From positions 14,124,059-14,188,058 of the forward strand of contig CM055092.1 of the NCBI GenBank assembly GCA_029204225.1: 64,000 nucleotides of DNA, written 5' to 3'. Both the position numbers and the translations under genes were made by a program. Within the stretch, counting starts at the first letter, position 1, and every line of letters begins with the position of its first letter. The DNA comes from Diphasiastrum complanatum. Taxonomy: Eukaryota; Streptophyta; Lycopodiopsida; Lycopodiales; Lycopodiaceae. Of this stretch, positions 20,145 through 32,966 are shown in pieces. The notes beneath the pieces are model-generated. The model had not been told where the DNA came from, searched no databases, and worked only from the letters and a program-made list of their open reading frames with translations.

Positions 20145-23100
20145 TTCTTCCCTCCTTAAACTGCTTCTATTCTTATAAGCTACTCAAGACAGGAAAGAAT
20201 TACAAGAACAATTCCTTTAACTTTCAATATTAACCTAGGAAATCATTATCCTTAGATTGACTTTCATATCAAACAAGTATTTAGAGAAAAAAAATTGTTT
20301 TCAACTGTTAATCTCTGTTCTGGAGTACAAAGTCTGGTTTGAAAAAATACACTAAGCGATAAATTTCTTAACTAGGTTACACTCAACACAAGTTAGTGAC
20401 ATCACCCTCATGTAAAACGCTTACATGAACCACTGAGTGAAATATTCTCTAACTTGGGAGATTAAAGTTAAAGAAAAATAATAATTACAGTCTGAAATTA
20501 TCCACAAACTCAGGTAGAGAATGCATAAAATGCTTCCAAGTACAACTATCCTTAGAATCCAATTCTAAGATATAATAATTCATTTAACTAGTATCTCTAG
20601 GAGAATCATTAAGATATAAAATGATTAAAACTCAATTCTGAGTATCCTAAATACTCTTTTGAGTTAAATGCTCCTATTTCTAGCATCAAATGCAAGAAAA
20701 TAGCACTCATTCATCTTAATAGATTTGTTTGTCTTCCATGATATCTAGAAATCCAATCAAAAGAAGAACTGTACTCAAGCATCTGTAGACCATATACTGT
20801 AGTAGAATAATATCCACTAAAATAATTAAATTCTCCACAAATAAAATACTTATCTTATGAGAATGTTTGTGAGATCCATAGGTTCTCAAATAAAATACTA
20901 GAGTAAAAAGATTCAAAACACTGACTCAAACTCTTACTCAATTGATAGGTTAAGAATTAATCATCACACTTAAGAATCTTCATTATTCCATACAATCCTT
21001 CTGACCATAATTAAGTATCTATTTATGATTCGTCAATCATAATTCCCTAGAATCCAAAATCATACTTAATCATTTACAGGATACTGGAATATATGTCCAA
21101 CATAACTCAGGAAAAGTAAGAGTCATTCCAAAATCCTTTGATTAAGAAAATACTGGATTTAGAAATACTTTTCAAAACATGATTATTTAACTGAAGTGCA
21201 AGATTCAAGTTTTATAAACCACTAAACGCATACCAAAAATGACAATCATCTTCAACTACAAAAACTTTAGGTTACAATCTAGAACTAAATCCAGATATAT
21301 CCAAGATCTGTTGAATACAATTCAGTTATTATTCTCGGATTCATTATGATTCGTTATCCAATTGAGCTCATTGGATACAATCACTAATAATCTAAGTCCA
21401 TTCCTTAACTAAGGAATACTCTACCAAGACTACTATATATCCAATGCACATAATTTTAACTGATGAACCAAAATGATTCACTAAGCATGCATCTTACAAG
21501 TAATATAAATCATAGCCATCAGTTTATGGTGAATCCACATCACATTGATCGTTTTACCAATTAAATTCACTCTGGAGTAATCAACTACTCAAGTTAGTTG
21601 CCAATGATTTAGAAATCTCAAATGTCTAGGTGAAGAATTCAATTATACTAGTATTACACCACATTTTGATCCTTACTCAAATCATTTATAAGTTAATCCA
21701 TAAATCTTCTATACAAAGATTTGTTAACTTTGCAAGTATCTGTCAAAACAATACTTGATCTTATGCTTATGTTCACCGACTAGGTTAAGTGCACCAAATA
21801 ACCCTAGTAACTAGGAATACACAGTAGATTTATACAAGATTAATCGTGCACATATGTGAATAATGTACATAAACACATTCTTATCTGGCAGATTCCTCCA
21901 GAACCCACATATGTTACTCACATATCTCATTGAGATCTTGTAACTCAGTTACAAAAGATTTTCTATTTCTCATGAGTAAATAACATATCAAGAAATCTCT
22001 GAGATGAATAACATTAAATCTCAACAGTTTTCCAATCCAACTTACCTCTAATGACATAATTTCTTCCTCTCAATCAACCCCTCTCTGATCTTAGTACTAA
22101 AACTAAGATTAGGCTGATCTAATACAAAACTCTTAGACTTAAATTTTGATCAAACTTACTTCTATTCCAACCAATCATGGAATTAGTAACATTTGACCTT
22201 TCACTGTACTACTTATAGGGAATGATTCAAATATCAAACATGTTCTAGTTTCAGATTGTCCACATAATCCCTAGAGAATTTCTCTTATTCGAAAAATTTC
22301 AATTAGGTATCTTACTCTGAATCTATCCAAAATTACTTTCAGAAAAATCTCATTTCTATACCACAACTGGGGGTTTTCCGAAAACTATGCAATCCACAGA
22401 TTCCCAAATAGAATTTTATCCCACCACTTCACCTCTCCTTTTAAAGACAATTATAAATTTCAATAAAAGTAATCTGGAAAGATGATAGATGAAAATATCT
22501 AAATCCAAGAAAAGTCAGTAATAAGTGCTTTCACAAAAGGATTCACTCTATTACAAACATGACTTTTTTCTTCAAATATTTTCAACCCGAGTGACAGAAA
22601 CTACCATTCTATCGAAATCCATTTATGCAAAAAGTATATTCTAGGTTTAAGAAATTAAACACTTTAACCTTAGAATTTATCTGAATTCTAAGTTTGAGTA
22701 GTAATTTATATGACATAATAGTCTTTCAAAAGAATAACTTCATGCTGGAAAGAATCATATAAACTAGTCTGATGTCTTATATTCGAGAAATTACTAAGAA
22801 GTAAAGGATTAATTAAGAAAGCGAGAAATAGATTTGAGGGCCTCTGATTTTGTAAATAATGAGATACCACATTGGGATCTAGATTAAACTTCAAAAATTT
22901 CCAAAATCCCCACATTTGATCAATGGTTTTCTTTTTCTCATATCGCGACTAGGTACTAAAATACACCCTTGATCATTAGATCTTTACAATCCTAGAATTC
23001 TCTTTTCAAAATTATTGATGTCCCATACCATCAGCTTTTCCTTCCGCCTTATCTGATATTCTAGAGATCCATTAATCATCTAGCTGTCCTATAATCCATA

Positions 23101-26100
23101 TAGGAATATTATTTCTTGTTCCCAAAACACTGGAGAATTCCATTTTATTTGGATGATTGGCATGCCTCAAATGGATACCAACGAGTCCACATCTGATCGT
23201 GTGACTTAAACAGAAGAATTAACATGGTTCCTAATTCCATTCTAATCCTTTCTGGTTAATGATAAGCTTCAAATCCCACTAGATCCAAGAGCATTAACTC
23301 TAGGGACAAGCTTCTATCATATAACAGATCTAATGTAATCCATGTATCAGATTTTTCTTTTAACATCACAATTGACATCCAAAACTGTGGATAACTCAAT
23401 GGTCACGAAGATATTAGTTATGATTTCAACTAAACAAATCTTACCCATAAAATAATATCCGGTATTAAGTAATTATTTACTGGGATTACCAAAATCCTAA
23501 TTGCGAAATACATTTCTCGACCACACTTACTACCACTGATGTCTACTCTTCTTCCCTCCTTAGAATTTTTAGTTCTCTGAAAATCTATTTCAACTAAGGT
23601 ACTAAGAAGGCATAATGACATTAGTAAATGTTTAAAATTTATTACTGTAGGAAAAAAATCTGAAACAATTTCATTTCTACCCTATACCTGGTTAGAATCA
23701 CCGATATAGAATCCACCATAGGATTTTAACTGGAAGTGAAATTAGTTTTAACTTTTGATCAGTTCATAACAATTACCAATTTCAAATAAAATTGGACATT
23801 TTTTTCCTTTCCATTGAACTGGCTTAAGAATTTCTTCGTTAAAGTTGTCATTTTGATGCAACTAATGAAAGTATATAATTAGAAAATCCACAATTTGGAC
23901 TACTGTATTCTAGTACTGTATTCGACCCAAAAATCCTTAAATCAAATAAAAAAGACTTCTATTTAATAACAATACTTGCTCCATTAGTTCTACGAAATAC
24001 AACTTCAACAAGTATTTACTCAAAGCTTATAGTTGTCATTCTTTAATGACCGAAGTCATTGAGAATGCAATAGTAACCACATTGGTCAAAAAAGAAAAAT
24101 CTTATGGGTTTAAAAAAATCCATCTCCCAAATTTAACTCATTATACCGGGAGCAATTTTACTCCAAAGTTAGTATAGTACCTAGAAATCAAAATTCTCAT
24201 TACTGGGTACTTTCTTGGGAACCATTCCGTGAAGAACTCAAATTTGTCGTTAATTCTAAATTAGATCTAAACATCATAATTATGTTGTTAGAATTAACAC
24301 CATGAGAGTCGTGCTAATGCTCTGAAAGTACTCACTTCATCGTAGATCCCCCCATGCACTTGGATCAGTGTATGCGCGCTTTCTAGATGTGAGGATCTAA
24401 AATAGGCATCTGGAAATAGTTCTAGCAGAACAATGCATGTTTTGGTACCTTTTCCATGATTGCGTTGCAGTCCATAGGTGAACATTTGGAAGGAGATGTG
24501 AAGCGAGAGTGCAGCTCTAGCGGCGATAAGTTCCAACCCGTGTTACAGAGTAATTGAATCCTGAGCAATATGTGAGCCTGAGGCAGCGAGCTTTCTATCT
24601 GTGTGGGAAGCCTGTTTGTTGCAGAAAGGAGAGAGTCGGCCCTAACCTTATTTCTTTAAAGAGGATAGGGTTTGGTGGTCAAGTTTTGGCATGGCCTTGG
24701 AAGTAAAAAACTTGTAGGCATGTTGGTTTAACCTTTTTGAAGGGACGTGACCGATGGGTTTTTACTCTCATGCAAGAGCTTCGAATTGGCAATTTTGGGA
24801 ATTGCACGGCTATGCTTGTTGCATGCCGGATGTTCAAGGCATTTCAAGGTTTTAGACATGAGTAACCTAAAGTTGGTTTAGTGGGGAATTCTTTTAGTTC
24901 CTTAAAATCAACCCGATAAATTTAAATTACTAGCACTTAGTTATAGGAATTTGATTTCTTGGTGCTCAGTTGTAAATTTTTTTTAACCTTGTATTAATGT
25001 AACTTGTGGGAGTTACATGGCCTTTTGTTTCTTACATTGGCAGTAACACATAAGCCCATATTTAGGGAACCTCGATCCGGGAATCAAGTTGTAGCCAAGT
25101 TCAAAAAGGTGGTTTTTGAGGAATCTACCTAATTTGACCTTGAGGATGGATTCACCGATTTCTCCGTTTGAGAATGGAGATGAAGGCATAAGTTTGTAAA
25201 TAGCTTATCAATACTACTAAACATCCTGTTTATTGCAGCAGATGATCTCAAAGAAAGAACGTCCTGCCTACTGCAATCTGCCAAACAGATAACTCTACAG
25301 CCAACGTCGATCCAGAACTACAGTTCCTTTGGATTGTGAACAAACAACAGAATAGGGATTCAACAACTGAGATTAAAACCTGAGCAACTTTCCCAATTCT
25401 TGATTACACAAAGAACCCGTTGCTAACTCAGCTGTCATCATACTGGAATCCAACAGTTTCATACATCCATCAAAGAGATATGACCAACTGAGCATCATCT
25501 TTTGGCAGCATGGTTAGCTATTAAGCTTAATGTAATGTTTTCTTTAAATCCACAGCAGGTGAACGAGGCAACAACCGTCCCACAGAGGGAAGTTTTCCAG
25601 CAAGATTCAAGATACATGCTTAATTCATTTCCAATAATTAAGATTTTTTTCTGCTTACCTATAAAAATACAGGTTTGACAGAAGGAGGGAAAAGCACTCA
25701 TTATTAAGAAAGAACGTGATCTTCTTAGGAAAAAAATAAACCTGGGAATTGGTTAAGCCCACCCATAGTTATGCTTGCAATTCTGCTTAACATAAAGAGA
25801 ATAATCATAACCAATTAGACTTACACGTGCAAATCCCTCTACACCTTTCGAAAGTTTCTCAAAGAATCAAAAAATTGGAAATGAACTTAACACCAAATTC
25901 AAAGCAGCTTTCACAAGATCAAATAATTAGAGCACTCTATCACCCTTGATAAACTTGCTCTAAAATAGATTAGTGGATTCAAAATCCAATCAATCTTTCA
26001 AGAAATTAGCACTCCAACTAGGATTCAAGTATCCAAGCGCTTCCACTTCCTACTCATTGTAGAGTTTGTCTTCATTCCCATCCAAGACCTCATCTTAGCC

Positions 26101-26102
26101 GG
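20145..26102. other. Interior of element E, no coding sequence recognised
   Basis: AT-rich sequence with only short frames. One stretch, 24290-24720, is visibly richer in GC and contains an 80-codon minus-strand frame (24294-24536) without a proper ATG start; I do not recognise its translation. No exon, RNA gene or strong repeat stands out elsewhere. Confidence 0.5.
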
Positions 26103-26115
26103 GCTCTGATACTAA

Positions 26116-26595
26116 TGTAAAAACCCTTGAAGAATCACCCCTAAGATGAGGATAGGAGAATACAATAAGAGAGACAATGGAGCCAAACCGCCCAACCAAA
26201 CCTAGATCAAACCTGGATCTAGCCCCCAAGCTATGCCATGTGAAGCAAGAGGAGAAGAGAGAAACTGGTGATCTAAACCCAATATGTCGATGGGAGAACC
26301 CCTACATCATTATATAGAGAGTAGAGTCCTTTGCATGAAACCATGCAACCCCCCATGCAGGTCAACTATAAATAGATCACCTCTCTTCATGCAGTCCTCC
26401 TGGCTATATCTGTCACACGTACATGCAATACTCCATATGTCTCAATTAGAGTGTCTGGGTCCTCTCAAGGTAATTAGTCACAAACTGGCCTTGACATGGA
26501 ATTAAATCATGGCGTGACCAACTATCTCGAACATTGGAGGGCTGGTCTACCATAGTAGGACTATTCCAGGTCCTTAACCTAATATGGCCAGAACA
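26116..26595 (-). repeat. Element E 5' LTR
   Basis: 480 bp, TGTAAAAACCC...GAACA on the plus strand, next to the primer site. It carries a 6-bp insertion ('caacta') relative to the other LTR and scattered substitutions, so E is older than Gypsy B. Confidence 0.85.
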
Positions 26596-27345
26596 ATACA
26601 TAAGCATAAACGGAATATAACCTATAGTAGAATGTTTTCTACTATTATAAGGAAACTCTATTAAAGGAATATAATCCTTCCAATGAGATTGCATGTGAGA
26701 TTTCAATATAGCATCCATAGTCTAATTAGTCTTTTTCAGTCTGCCTATCTGATTTAGGATGATTAGTAGAACTAAAATTAAGAAAGATTTCAAGTTTATG
26801 GAATATTGTTGACCAGGAATAGCCCTTAAACATAGGACCTTTATCATTAACAATATCACATGGCAGTCCATATAATCTAAATAATCTTTCAACAAAGATT
26901 TAGGCTAAATCCAAAGCCTTTGTAATTGACTTATCTAGTATGAATGTAGCTTAGTTAATCTACTCACAACTATTTAAATGGAATCATTTTGTTGCTGGGC
27001 CTTCGGAAGTTCAACTACAAAATTTATAAATATATTCTCTTGTCTCTTTTGATGAATATCTAAAAGATGCAGTACTCCTCCAGCCTTTAAGCACTCTACT
27101 TTGGATAACTGACAGGGTTCACACTTTGTGACTTGACATATGACTTGAGTTTTGGCCAATAAAATTCCCTTATGACCAAGTATAAAGTCCTATGTATATC
27201 TGGATGACCTGCATGGGGTGTGTCATGACACTCAAGAAGATTTTTTTTCATTAAACCATCATCCCTTGGTAAACAAATTTTTCATTCTAAAACAATAATC
27301 CATTTTGAATGTTGAACTATTCAAATTGTGTGAATCCCTTTGATT
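26596..27345 (-). pseudogene. Gypsy F integrase, 5' portion
   Basis: Minus-strand fragments of integrase: zinc-finger end and linker (CEPCQLSKVECLKAGGVLHLL, about 27159-27060), 'FINFVVELPK', then the core near 26718-26600 (YIPLIEFPYNSRKHSTIGYIPFMLMY), where element E cuts in. The residue order and wording follow Gypsy B integrase (CQKCQVNKAERLKAGGLL; SATGYSPFMLMYGF). Multiple stops and frame changes; not functional. Confidence 0.8.
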
Positions 27346-27542
27346 GCACACTCACCATCATTGGCCGTATAGATCACCCTCTTGTCATCTCCATATGCCA
27401 ACAAAAAAAAGAAGTACTCTTTGTGAAAAGTCATATGTAATCTTGCTCCACTATCAATCCACCATGGATCTAGATCTCCATCATTAGGAAGCATACATGA
27501 AGACATCACAAAGGCATCATCATTTGCATCTTGTACATCCAA
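27321..27542 (-). pseudogene. Copia G protease fragment
   Basis: It contains DPWWIDSGARLHMTFHKEYF, the Copia aspartic protease active-site region (DSGA). Family members usually have Ser or Thr before HMT; here it reads RLHMT. It is preceded by a nucleocapsid-like spacer and has no downstream integrase. Confidence 0.75.
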
Positions 27543-27654
27543 ACCATCCTCGTCAAGAGTAAGATTATCTTGCTTGTCTTCTTGATCTCTCTTCTTCTTG
27601 TAGCACTCACTTGGAAAATGTCGCTTGATGTCTTAATAGAAGCACTTGAGCTTT

Positions 27655-28050
27655 GATCTATCGAGCTAACATGTATTGATGAAAGCATTAAGGAGGTAGA
27701 ATTTGTTCAAGCTATACTTAATGGCTTGTTGGATGATCATGCTAATCTTGTTCAAAGTTTTGCTATTCAAAAAGACTTTGCCAAGTATTGTGGATTTGCA
27801 AGAGATCTTGGTGAATGAGGAGTATAGGCTTCAATCAAGAGGAGGTGGATCTACATCAACATCTCATTATGAAGAGGAGGCTACTATGTTCATCAAAGGC
27901 AAGTTCAAGGGCAAAGCAAAGACAAGTGGTCAAAATGACAAGATCAAGGTGAGACTTCTTCTTTTGGCAAAAAAAAAGATAAGTCTAATTTAAAATGCTT
28001 CTATTGTGGAATCAAAAGAGAATTTTGCAAATGAATGTTTGAAGAAGCAA
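27655..28050 (+). pseudogene. Copia G gag segment in inverted orientation
   Basis: Plus-strand reading gives IKEVEFVQAILNGLLDDHAN, SFAIQK, then (one base shifted) LPSIVDLQEILVNEEYRLQS, a Gly/Ser linker, KGKFKGKAK and a partial zinc knuckle (CFYCG). This is the second half of a Copia gag, lying opposite to the adjacent minus-strand gag. The first 140 bp duplicate the end of that gag. Confidence 0.75.
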
Positions 28051-28079
28051 AGAGATGAAGGTAGCAAGCAAAGCAACAT

Positions 28080-28613
28080 ATCTCTTGAAGATCAATCAAA
28101 CTTGGCAAAGTTCTTTGAATGACAATACTTTGAAAAATGCTAGCATGAAAATCCAAAAATCCATTAAGAATAACTTGAACAAGCTCTCCTTCCTTAATGC
28201 CCTCATCAATGCAAGCCAACTCATCATTCAATGCTCTCACTCTCAAAATAAAAGTATTTGGAATTTGCAAACAAGAAAAAGATTTGCCTTCTTAGAGTCA
28301 ACACTCTAGAAGTAGACTTGGATTCATAAAGCTTCTTCAATGAATCCCAAACATCCTTAGATGAAGTACTCTTACCAACCTCCTTGAGAAGCTCATTGGT
28401 AACATTCATCTTTATCATGTGTAGAGCCATTTTCGCCCTCTTGTCATACCTCATTTGATCTTGTTGAGTTGTTGGTCTCTCCTCCAAACCTACAACAATA
28501 TCCAAAACATCATTCATCTCAAGAAGTGATTCCATCCTCGCTTTCCACAGTGAATAGCTACTTGAGGTAAGCCTATCATTGGCTTCCAACATGACTCCAC
28601 TTGATGTATCCAT
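28080..28613 (-). pseudogene. Copia G gag, N-terminal part
   Basis: ATG at 28613. SYSLWKARMESLLEMNDVLDIVVG, then KDVWDSLKKLYESKSTSRVLTLRRQ, typical UBN2 gag. After a frame change near 28230 it continues as LNDELACIDEGIKEGELVQVI to TLPSLIDLQEI at about 28080, where the inverted segment begins. Confidence 0.8.
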
Positions 28614-29930
28614 GTAGCAATGACCCGATCCTCTCTTTCAACCTATTTCAATGCACAAAACATTCCTTTGAACAACAACAAAGTTTTCAAAAGGAAATCA
28701 CAAAGATATGAAACTTCTCAATTCTCTTCTAGCACTTATACCAAGCAAATCAACACATAGAATTATGAAATCTTGATCAACCTATGATCTATTCTCAATC
28801 TAATGACTCTTGCCACTTCCTAAGATTGAAACACACTCAAATAAAGTCTAGAAACCTCACTATCTAGAGATCCAATCAAAATTAGGGTTTTGACAAAATC
28901 ACAAAAAATTGAATATGTCTAAAATCTTGATATGCAATCTATTAGCCACCACTTAGGCTATTCCAATGATCCAAAAATCGGCCAAATCCAATATGTAAAT
29001 TCAAAAATCGGAACTGATCAAGTTAATAAACCTATATAGGGTTTTGATCTACAAAAAATCCAATCTACAAATGCAAGAAACTCGATTTTGTTGTAGAATC
29101 CAATCTAGCATGCTCTAGCATTGATATCTTCTCCAAATCATTGATAGATGTGATTGCTTTCTTCATAACCTGAAACACAAGCTCTGATACCATGTGAAAG
29201 ATTTGGGATCAATTCAGATCCAAACCTACTAATTATCTTTGGTTACAAAAACAAGCTAATCCACCAATCTTGCCAATGTAAAAAAATTTCAGCATCTACA
29301 CAACAAATGAGATGCAAACTCTAATAGAACTTGATCAAACATGAATCAAAACATATATAGAAACTATTGTCCATACAACAACAACATAAATAGAAGCTAC
29401 TGTCCATACAACAACAGTACCCTACTGTATTGCACACGTGTGAAGTTGAAAATGGCAAATATTGATCATCTACACATAGAATTGCAAGATATCACAAGTA
29501 TAGTGCACCAATGGATAGTAGAACCGAAGAGAACCATGTATAAACATGAATGAGATAAGAGAGAGAGAAAGATATCTCTTCCCACAAGTTCTATCCTTTT
29601 ATAGCAGGTCCTAAACCTAATTTGCCACTTGGTTTTCTTCCATAATAAAAATCCTACTATTATTGTGACTAGATTTAATGTATCTAGTACTCAAATTGAA
29701 TCCCTCCAAAGCTTGTGTTCTATACTTTCCCACACTTTCCAAAAGTGTTTATTCAAATGCATTTAGACTAATATAACTTTGAAAAATAAAACTCTAAGTC
29801 TAATATATAGTTGGCCTCAATTTGCATATTTGGCAATTTTATCAACTGTGACCAATATTGACTAAACTAGTTGATGATTTCTCACAATTCTTCTAGCATA
29901 ATTAGGTCTTTGTGATCTAATTTTCTTCAC

Positions 29931-31790
29931 ATGTATGTGAGACCATATGTTTCAATCTCTTTTGGATTTAATGGAAGGTGTTCATTACCACGATGAATAG
30001 TTTTAATAAATGTGATTTGTAGTCAGAATTGTTTTTTGATGAGCAAGTTTAATTGGAAGGCTCTTATCCAAATTTTCTAGGTGATGTTATAAATTTGTGT
30101 CCATGATGGGTCAATACAATGCATCTCATAGAGTTATCTATGGGAGTAGAATGTTTTTAAACCAATGATTGGAACGATAAATTGTATACAAATTAAATCC
30201 CTCGTTGTAATGGCATGCCTGGCCCTTTCAAAAACATTCATTATATGTGTGTTGTTAATAAAGTCATAAAAGTCTTTTATTTCAATGAAGAAAGTATTAT
30301 TTCATAAGAAACAAGTTTAAAACTCATGTATGTGTCAAGTCGACACTTGATATTGTTCGATAGTCATGTATGTGTCAAGTCGACACTTGATATTATTCAA
30401 TAGTCAACATGTATTGATTGATGCCGAAGTTATAAACAATTAGTTTCTATACTTACAATTGTCGGTTCATAAAAGGTCTATCATAGTGATTATTGTCGAT
30501 TGCAACCTAATTGCTTCAAATACTCTTGATGTACGTATCAATTTCCATGAACCAATTGGAGAGATTTTAAAGTTTGTAATTGGTATTGATTTGACTATGC
30601 AATATGATTAAGAACAATCATTCGGTTGCTCAATGACAATTGTTATGAGTCTAACCATAATTTATTGTTAAATCCTTATGAAAGTTTACTTGGTAAAGTT
30701 TACATGGTTGATCCCTCAAATTTCAGTCAATTAAACCATTCATTTTGATATGGAATAATGTTGTGATAAAAGCAGGTATACTCACTTGAAATCAATGCAT
30801 AGAGATAGGCTACTAAGTGATTCTTTGATTGGTGAAAATTGACTTATTATGTTTGCATTCCAAATAAGATTACTTTTCTAGTGGAATAGAAAGAGATAAA
30901 GAGTGCAACGATCTAGATAAAAAATTGATCAGTTTAAGATCCAAAAGGATAAAGCTAGTTGCTTATGTTGATATTCTAAAGTGTATTGCATCTTACTAGT
31001 TGATTATTCATGTTCACACACAACTTTAGGCAATGAGGTGGCCATGCCAATTTGATGTTATTCATGAAATTTATGGTTTATTTCTAGAATTTTAATAAGT
31101 GCTTTTTATTGAGAATTGAACTTTTCACTCTCCCAGTTTTCAAGAATGACAACTTTATTAATACAATTCGATAGTTTTTTTTAGCTCATGGTTCTCTATA
31201 CATGTGGCGCAATTGTCAGTGAGTGAATGTAGAAAAATTCAATCTTGAATACCTCAATATATATCGATCTGAGATGTTTAATTTGCATTTGCGAAATATT
31301 TATGTCCTACATTCATATTGGTAACAAATTGCCTAAAACCAAAAAGCAAGATAATAGAAAGAACAAAAAAATTGATCAAGTGAGAGCAATTTTGAAATTG
31401 AAGTGTGTACAGAAGAGAATAAAGATCATCACTTTTTCCTACCAAGACTTCTTTTGGCTTTGTTGATTCATCATCATTAAGCCATCCTTGGATCAACCAT
31501 CATTGTTGAGCATGGCAATAATGCAACTAGTGACCTTTACAATCAATATAAAAAGTGATTATTTGAAAGGATTTTCATTTGAACTGACTGTATTGGTAAA
31601 TTGAAAAGTCAGAAGGATGATAAATAGAGAATATTTTCTACGCTATGTGTGAAAGCAAGACCATGGTTTCCTTAATTGGATCAAGCTCAAACATAGTTCT
31701 CTCGTTGGATCTCGGTGTGATTACTATGTGAAATGGCTTAAAGCAAGCTTTCTTGAAATAGTTCTAGAAATGTTGACCCACTTAAATTAC
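29931..31790. other. Decayed intergenic sequence
   Basis: AT-rich, with short frames only. The only structure I can support is the 40-bp tandem duplication at 30324-30403. Faint Copia-like phrases may be present but are too decayed to place. Confidence 0.4.
30324..30403. repeat. 40-bp tandem duplication
   Basis: Two adjacent 40-bp copies ('tcatgtatgtgtcaagtcgacacttgatatt...'), 30324-30363 and 30364-30403, differing at two bases. Each includes the SalI-like palindrome gtcgac. Confidence 0.9.
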
Positions 31791-31794
31791 ATTC

Positions 31795-31870
31795 ACCCAT
31801 CGGGGTTCGCTCAATTGGTTAGCCTACATCCAAAGTTTCTTTGGTCCTAGATTTGAGCCTCCCCTTGAAA
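31795..31870 (+). repeat. Possible tRNA-derived SINE head
   Basis: 'ggggttcgctcaattggttagcc' resembles an RNA polymerase III A box, and 42 bp later 'ggtcctagatttgagcctcccc' resembles a degenerate B box. The spacing fits a tRNA-related SINE. I see no clear tail or target duplication, so this is tentative. Confidence 0.4.
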
Positions 31871-32642
31871 ACCAAGAAGCATTTGAATTACATTTAAATG
31901 AAGGATAGAGATGTGCTTTTAAAATGTACTTGTCAAGTGAAAATTTTGAATGAAGATTTTACCTAAATTTGTTTGGCAACATTATAGATTGAATGGTTCT
32001 TGGGTGGCTTACTAAAGAAGATGAATCCATATTGTTGTCAAGGCTTGATGGTTTCCTTAGAAGATGTTATTGCTCCACACACTATTATCAAACCTCAAAT
32101 TTTATAGGGGAAAACATCAAGTAAGGATGCAATGCATATATACAAAAAAATTCACAAATGTAGATAACAAGACTATGGCTTATTTAACTAAGAAGGTGGA
32201 AGATATTAAAGTTTGAATCTAGATGTCTAAACCAAAAAGAAGAGTGTCTCACATTATCAAAACCAATACGTGGTGTTCTATATCTGGAAAGGAAGAGCAT
32301 TATTCTTCCATATGTCCCAAAGCTACTAGAGTGTCTTATTGTGAATATGCCTTTCTTGACACTAGAGTTGTAGAAAAATGAGCAAAAAGGTGTGCATTTC
32401 ATGCATCTTTTCAAAAATCCATATCTCACTAACTATCACAAATGTTAGCAAATACTTTCACGAACATATTCTTATAGCCAAACCAAACTTCCTCCAACAA
32501 CTATGATTTTGTAACTAATATTGGGGATTGATATCCTCAAATCACTTCTCGACAATTTTCAAAGGGTAACACGCACTATCAAAATTGTTGAAATCTCGGA
32601 TTCAATGAAAAAGAAAAAATGATTTATCTAAGATCTTGATTC

Positions 32643-32966
32643 ATGATCATAGAAGTGAAGTCAGAGATAGAGGAGCACTCAAAATTGAAGGGTTTCTTCA
32701 CACCAATGTACCTATTGTTAAGGGTTGAAAATTCAAAGAATGAAAAACTTCACGTAATGGGATTAGCATTTATTAAGCCTATTATTTGTCTTATTCATTG
32801 GGGTGATCAGACCATAAAAAAAGACATGGGAGTGTTGGAAAAATCTATTATTTACATTGGAGATGTATTTTTTGTGGTGGAATATATTATAATGGAACCT
32901 ATAATGACATCAATACACCCACTTCTCCTTGGAAGGCCTTGCCCTTGCTATATGGTATTAAGGTGA
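32643..32966 (+). pseudogene. Gypsy-like protease region remnant
   Basis: A 107-codon open stretch ending in 'HPLLLGRP', which recalls the '(I/L)LGRPW' block after the aspartic protease of Gypsy elements. The catalytic D(S/T)G is not visible. RT and RNase H remains of a Gypsy element on the same strand occur at 36760-37260, so both may be parts of one split element. Confidence 0.4.

Larger units (their letters stand above)
19672..26595 (-). mobile_element. LARD-like non-autonomous LTR element E
   Basis: About 6.9 kb bounded by two LTRs of some 475-480 bp in the same orientation, with a primer-binding site (complement of 'gctctgatactaa', 26103-26115) beside the right LTR and a polypurine tract (complement of 'ttcttccctccttaaactg', 20145-20163) beside the left. 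It is inserted in the integrase gene of Gypsy F. The roughly 6-kb interior (20145-26102) is AT-rich and has no gag, protease, RT or integrase that I can recognise in any frame. A LARD would need enzymes from a related element. Confidence 0.75.
27346..29930 (-). mobile_element. Copia G, 5' half with internal inversion
   Basis: Minus strand from the right: an LTR (about 29203-29930, with complement TATAAAAGG at about 29592-29602), a primer site (complement of 'gctctgataccat', 29191-29203), a leader, gag N-terminus from ATG 28613, and an aspartic protease (PWWIDSGARLHMTF, about 27465-27420). Between protease and gag lies a second gag piece on the plus strand. No integrase or RT is present, so the element is truncated where Gypsy F begins. 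Confidence 0.75.

Noticed and set aside
24294-24536. 80-codon minus-strand gene
   Set aside because: No ATG at its start (it begins TTG), a stop directly upstream, and no recognised family. It is kept only as a compositional oddity.
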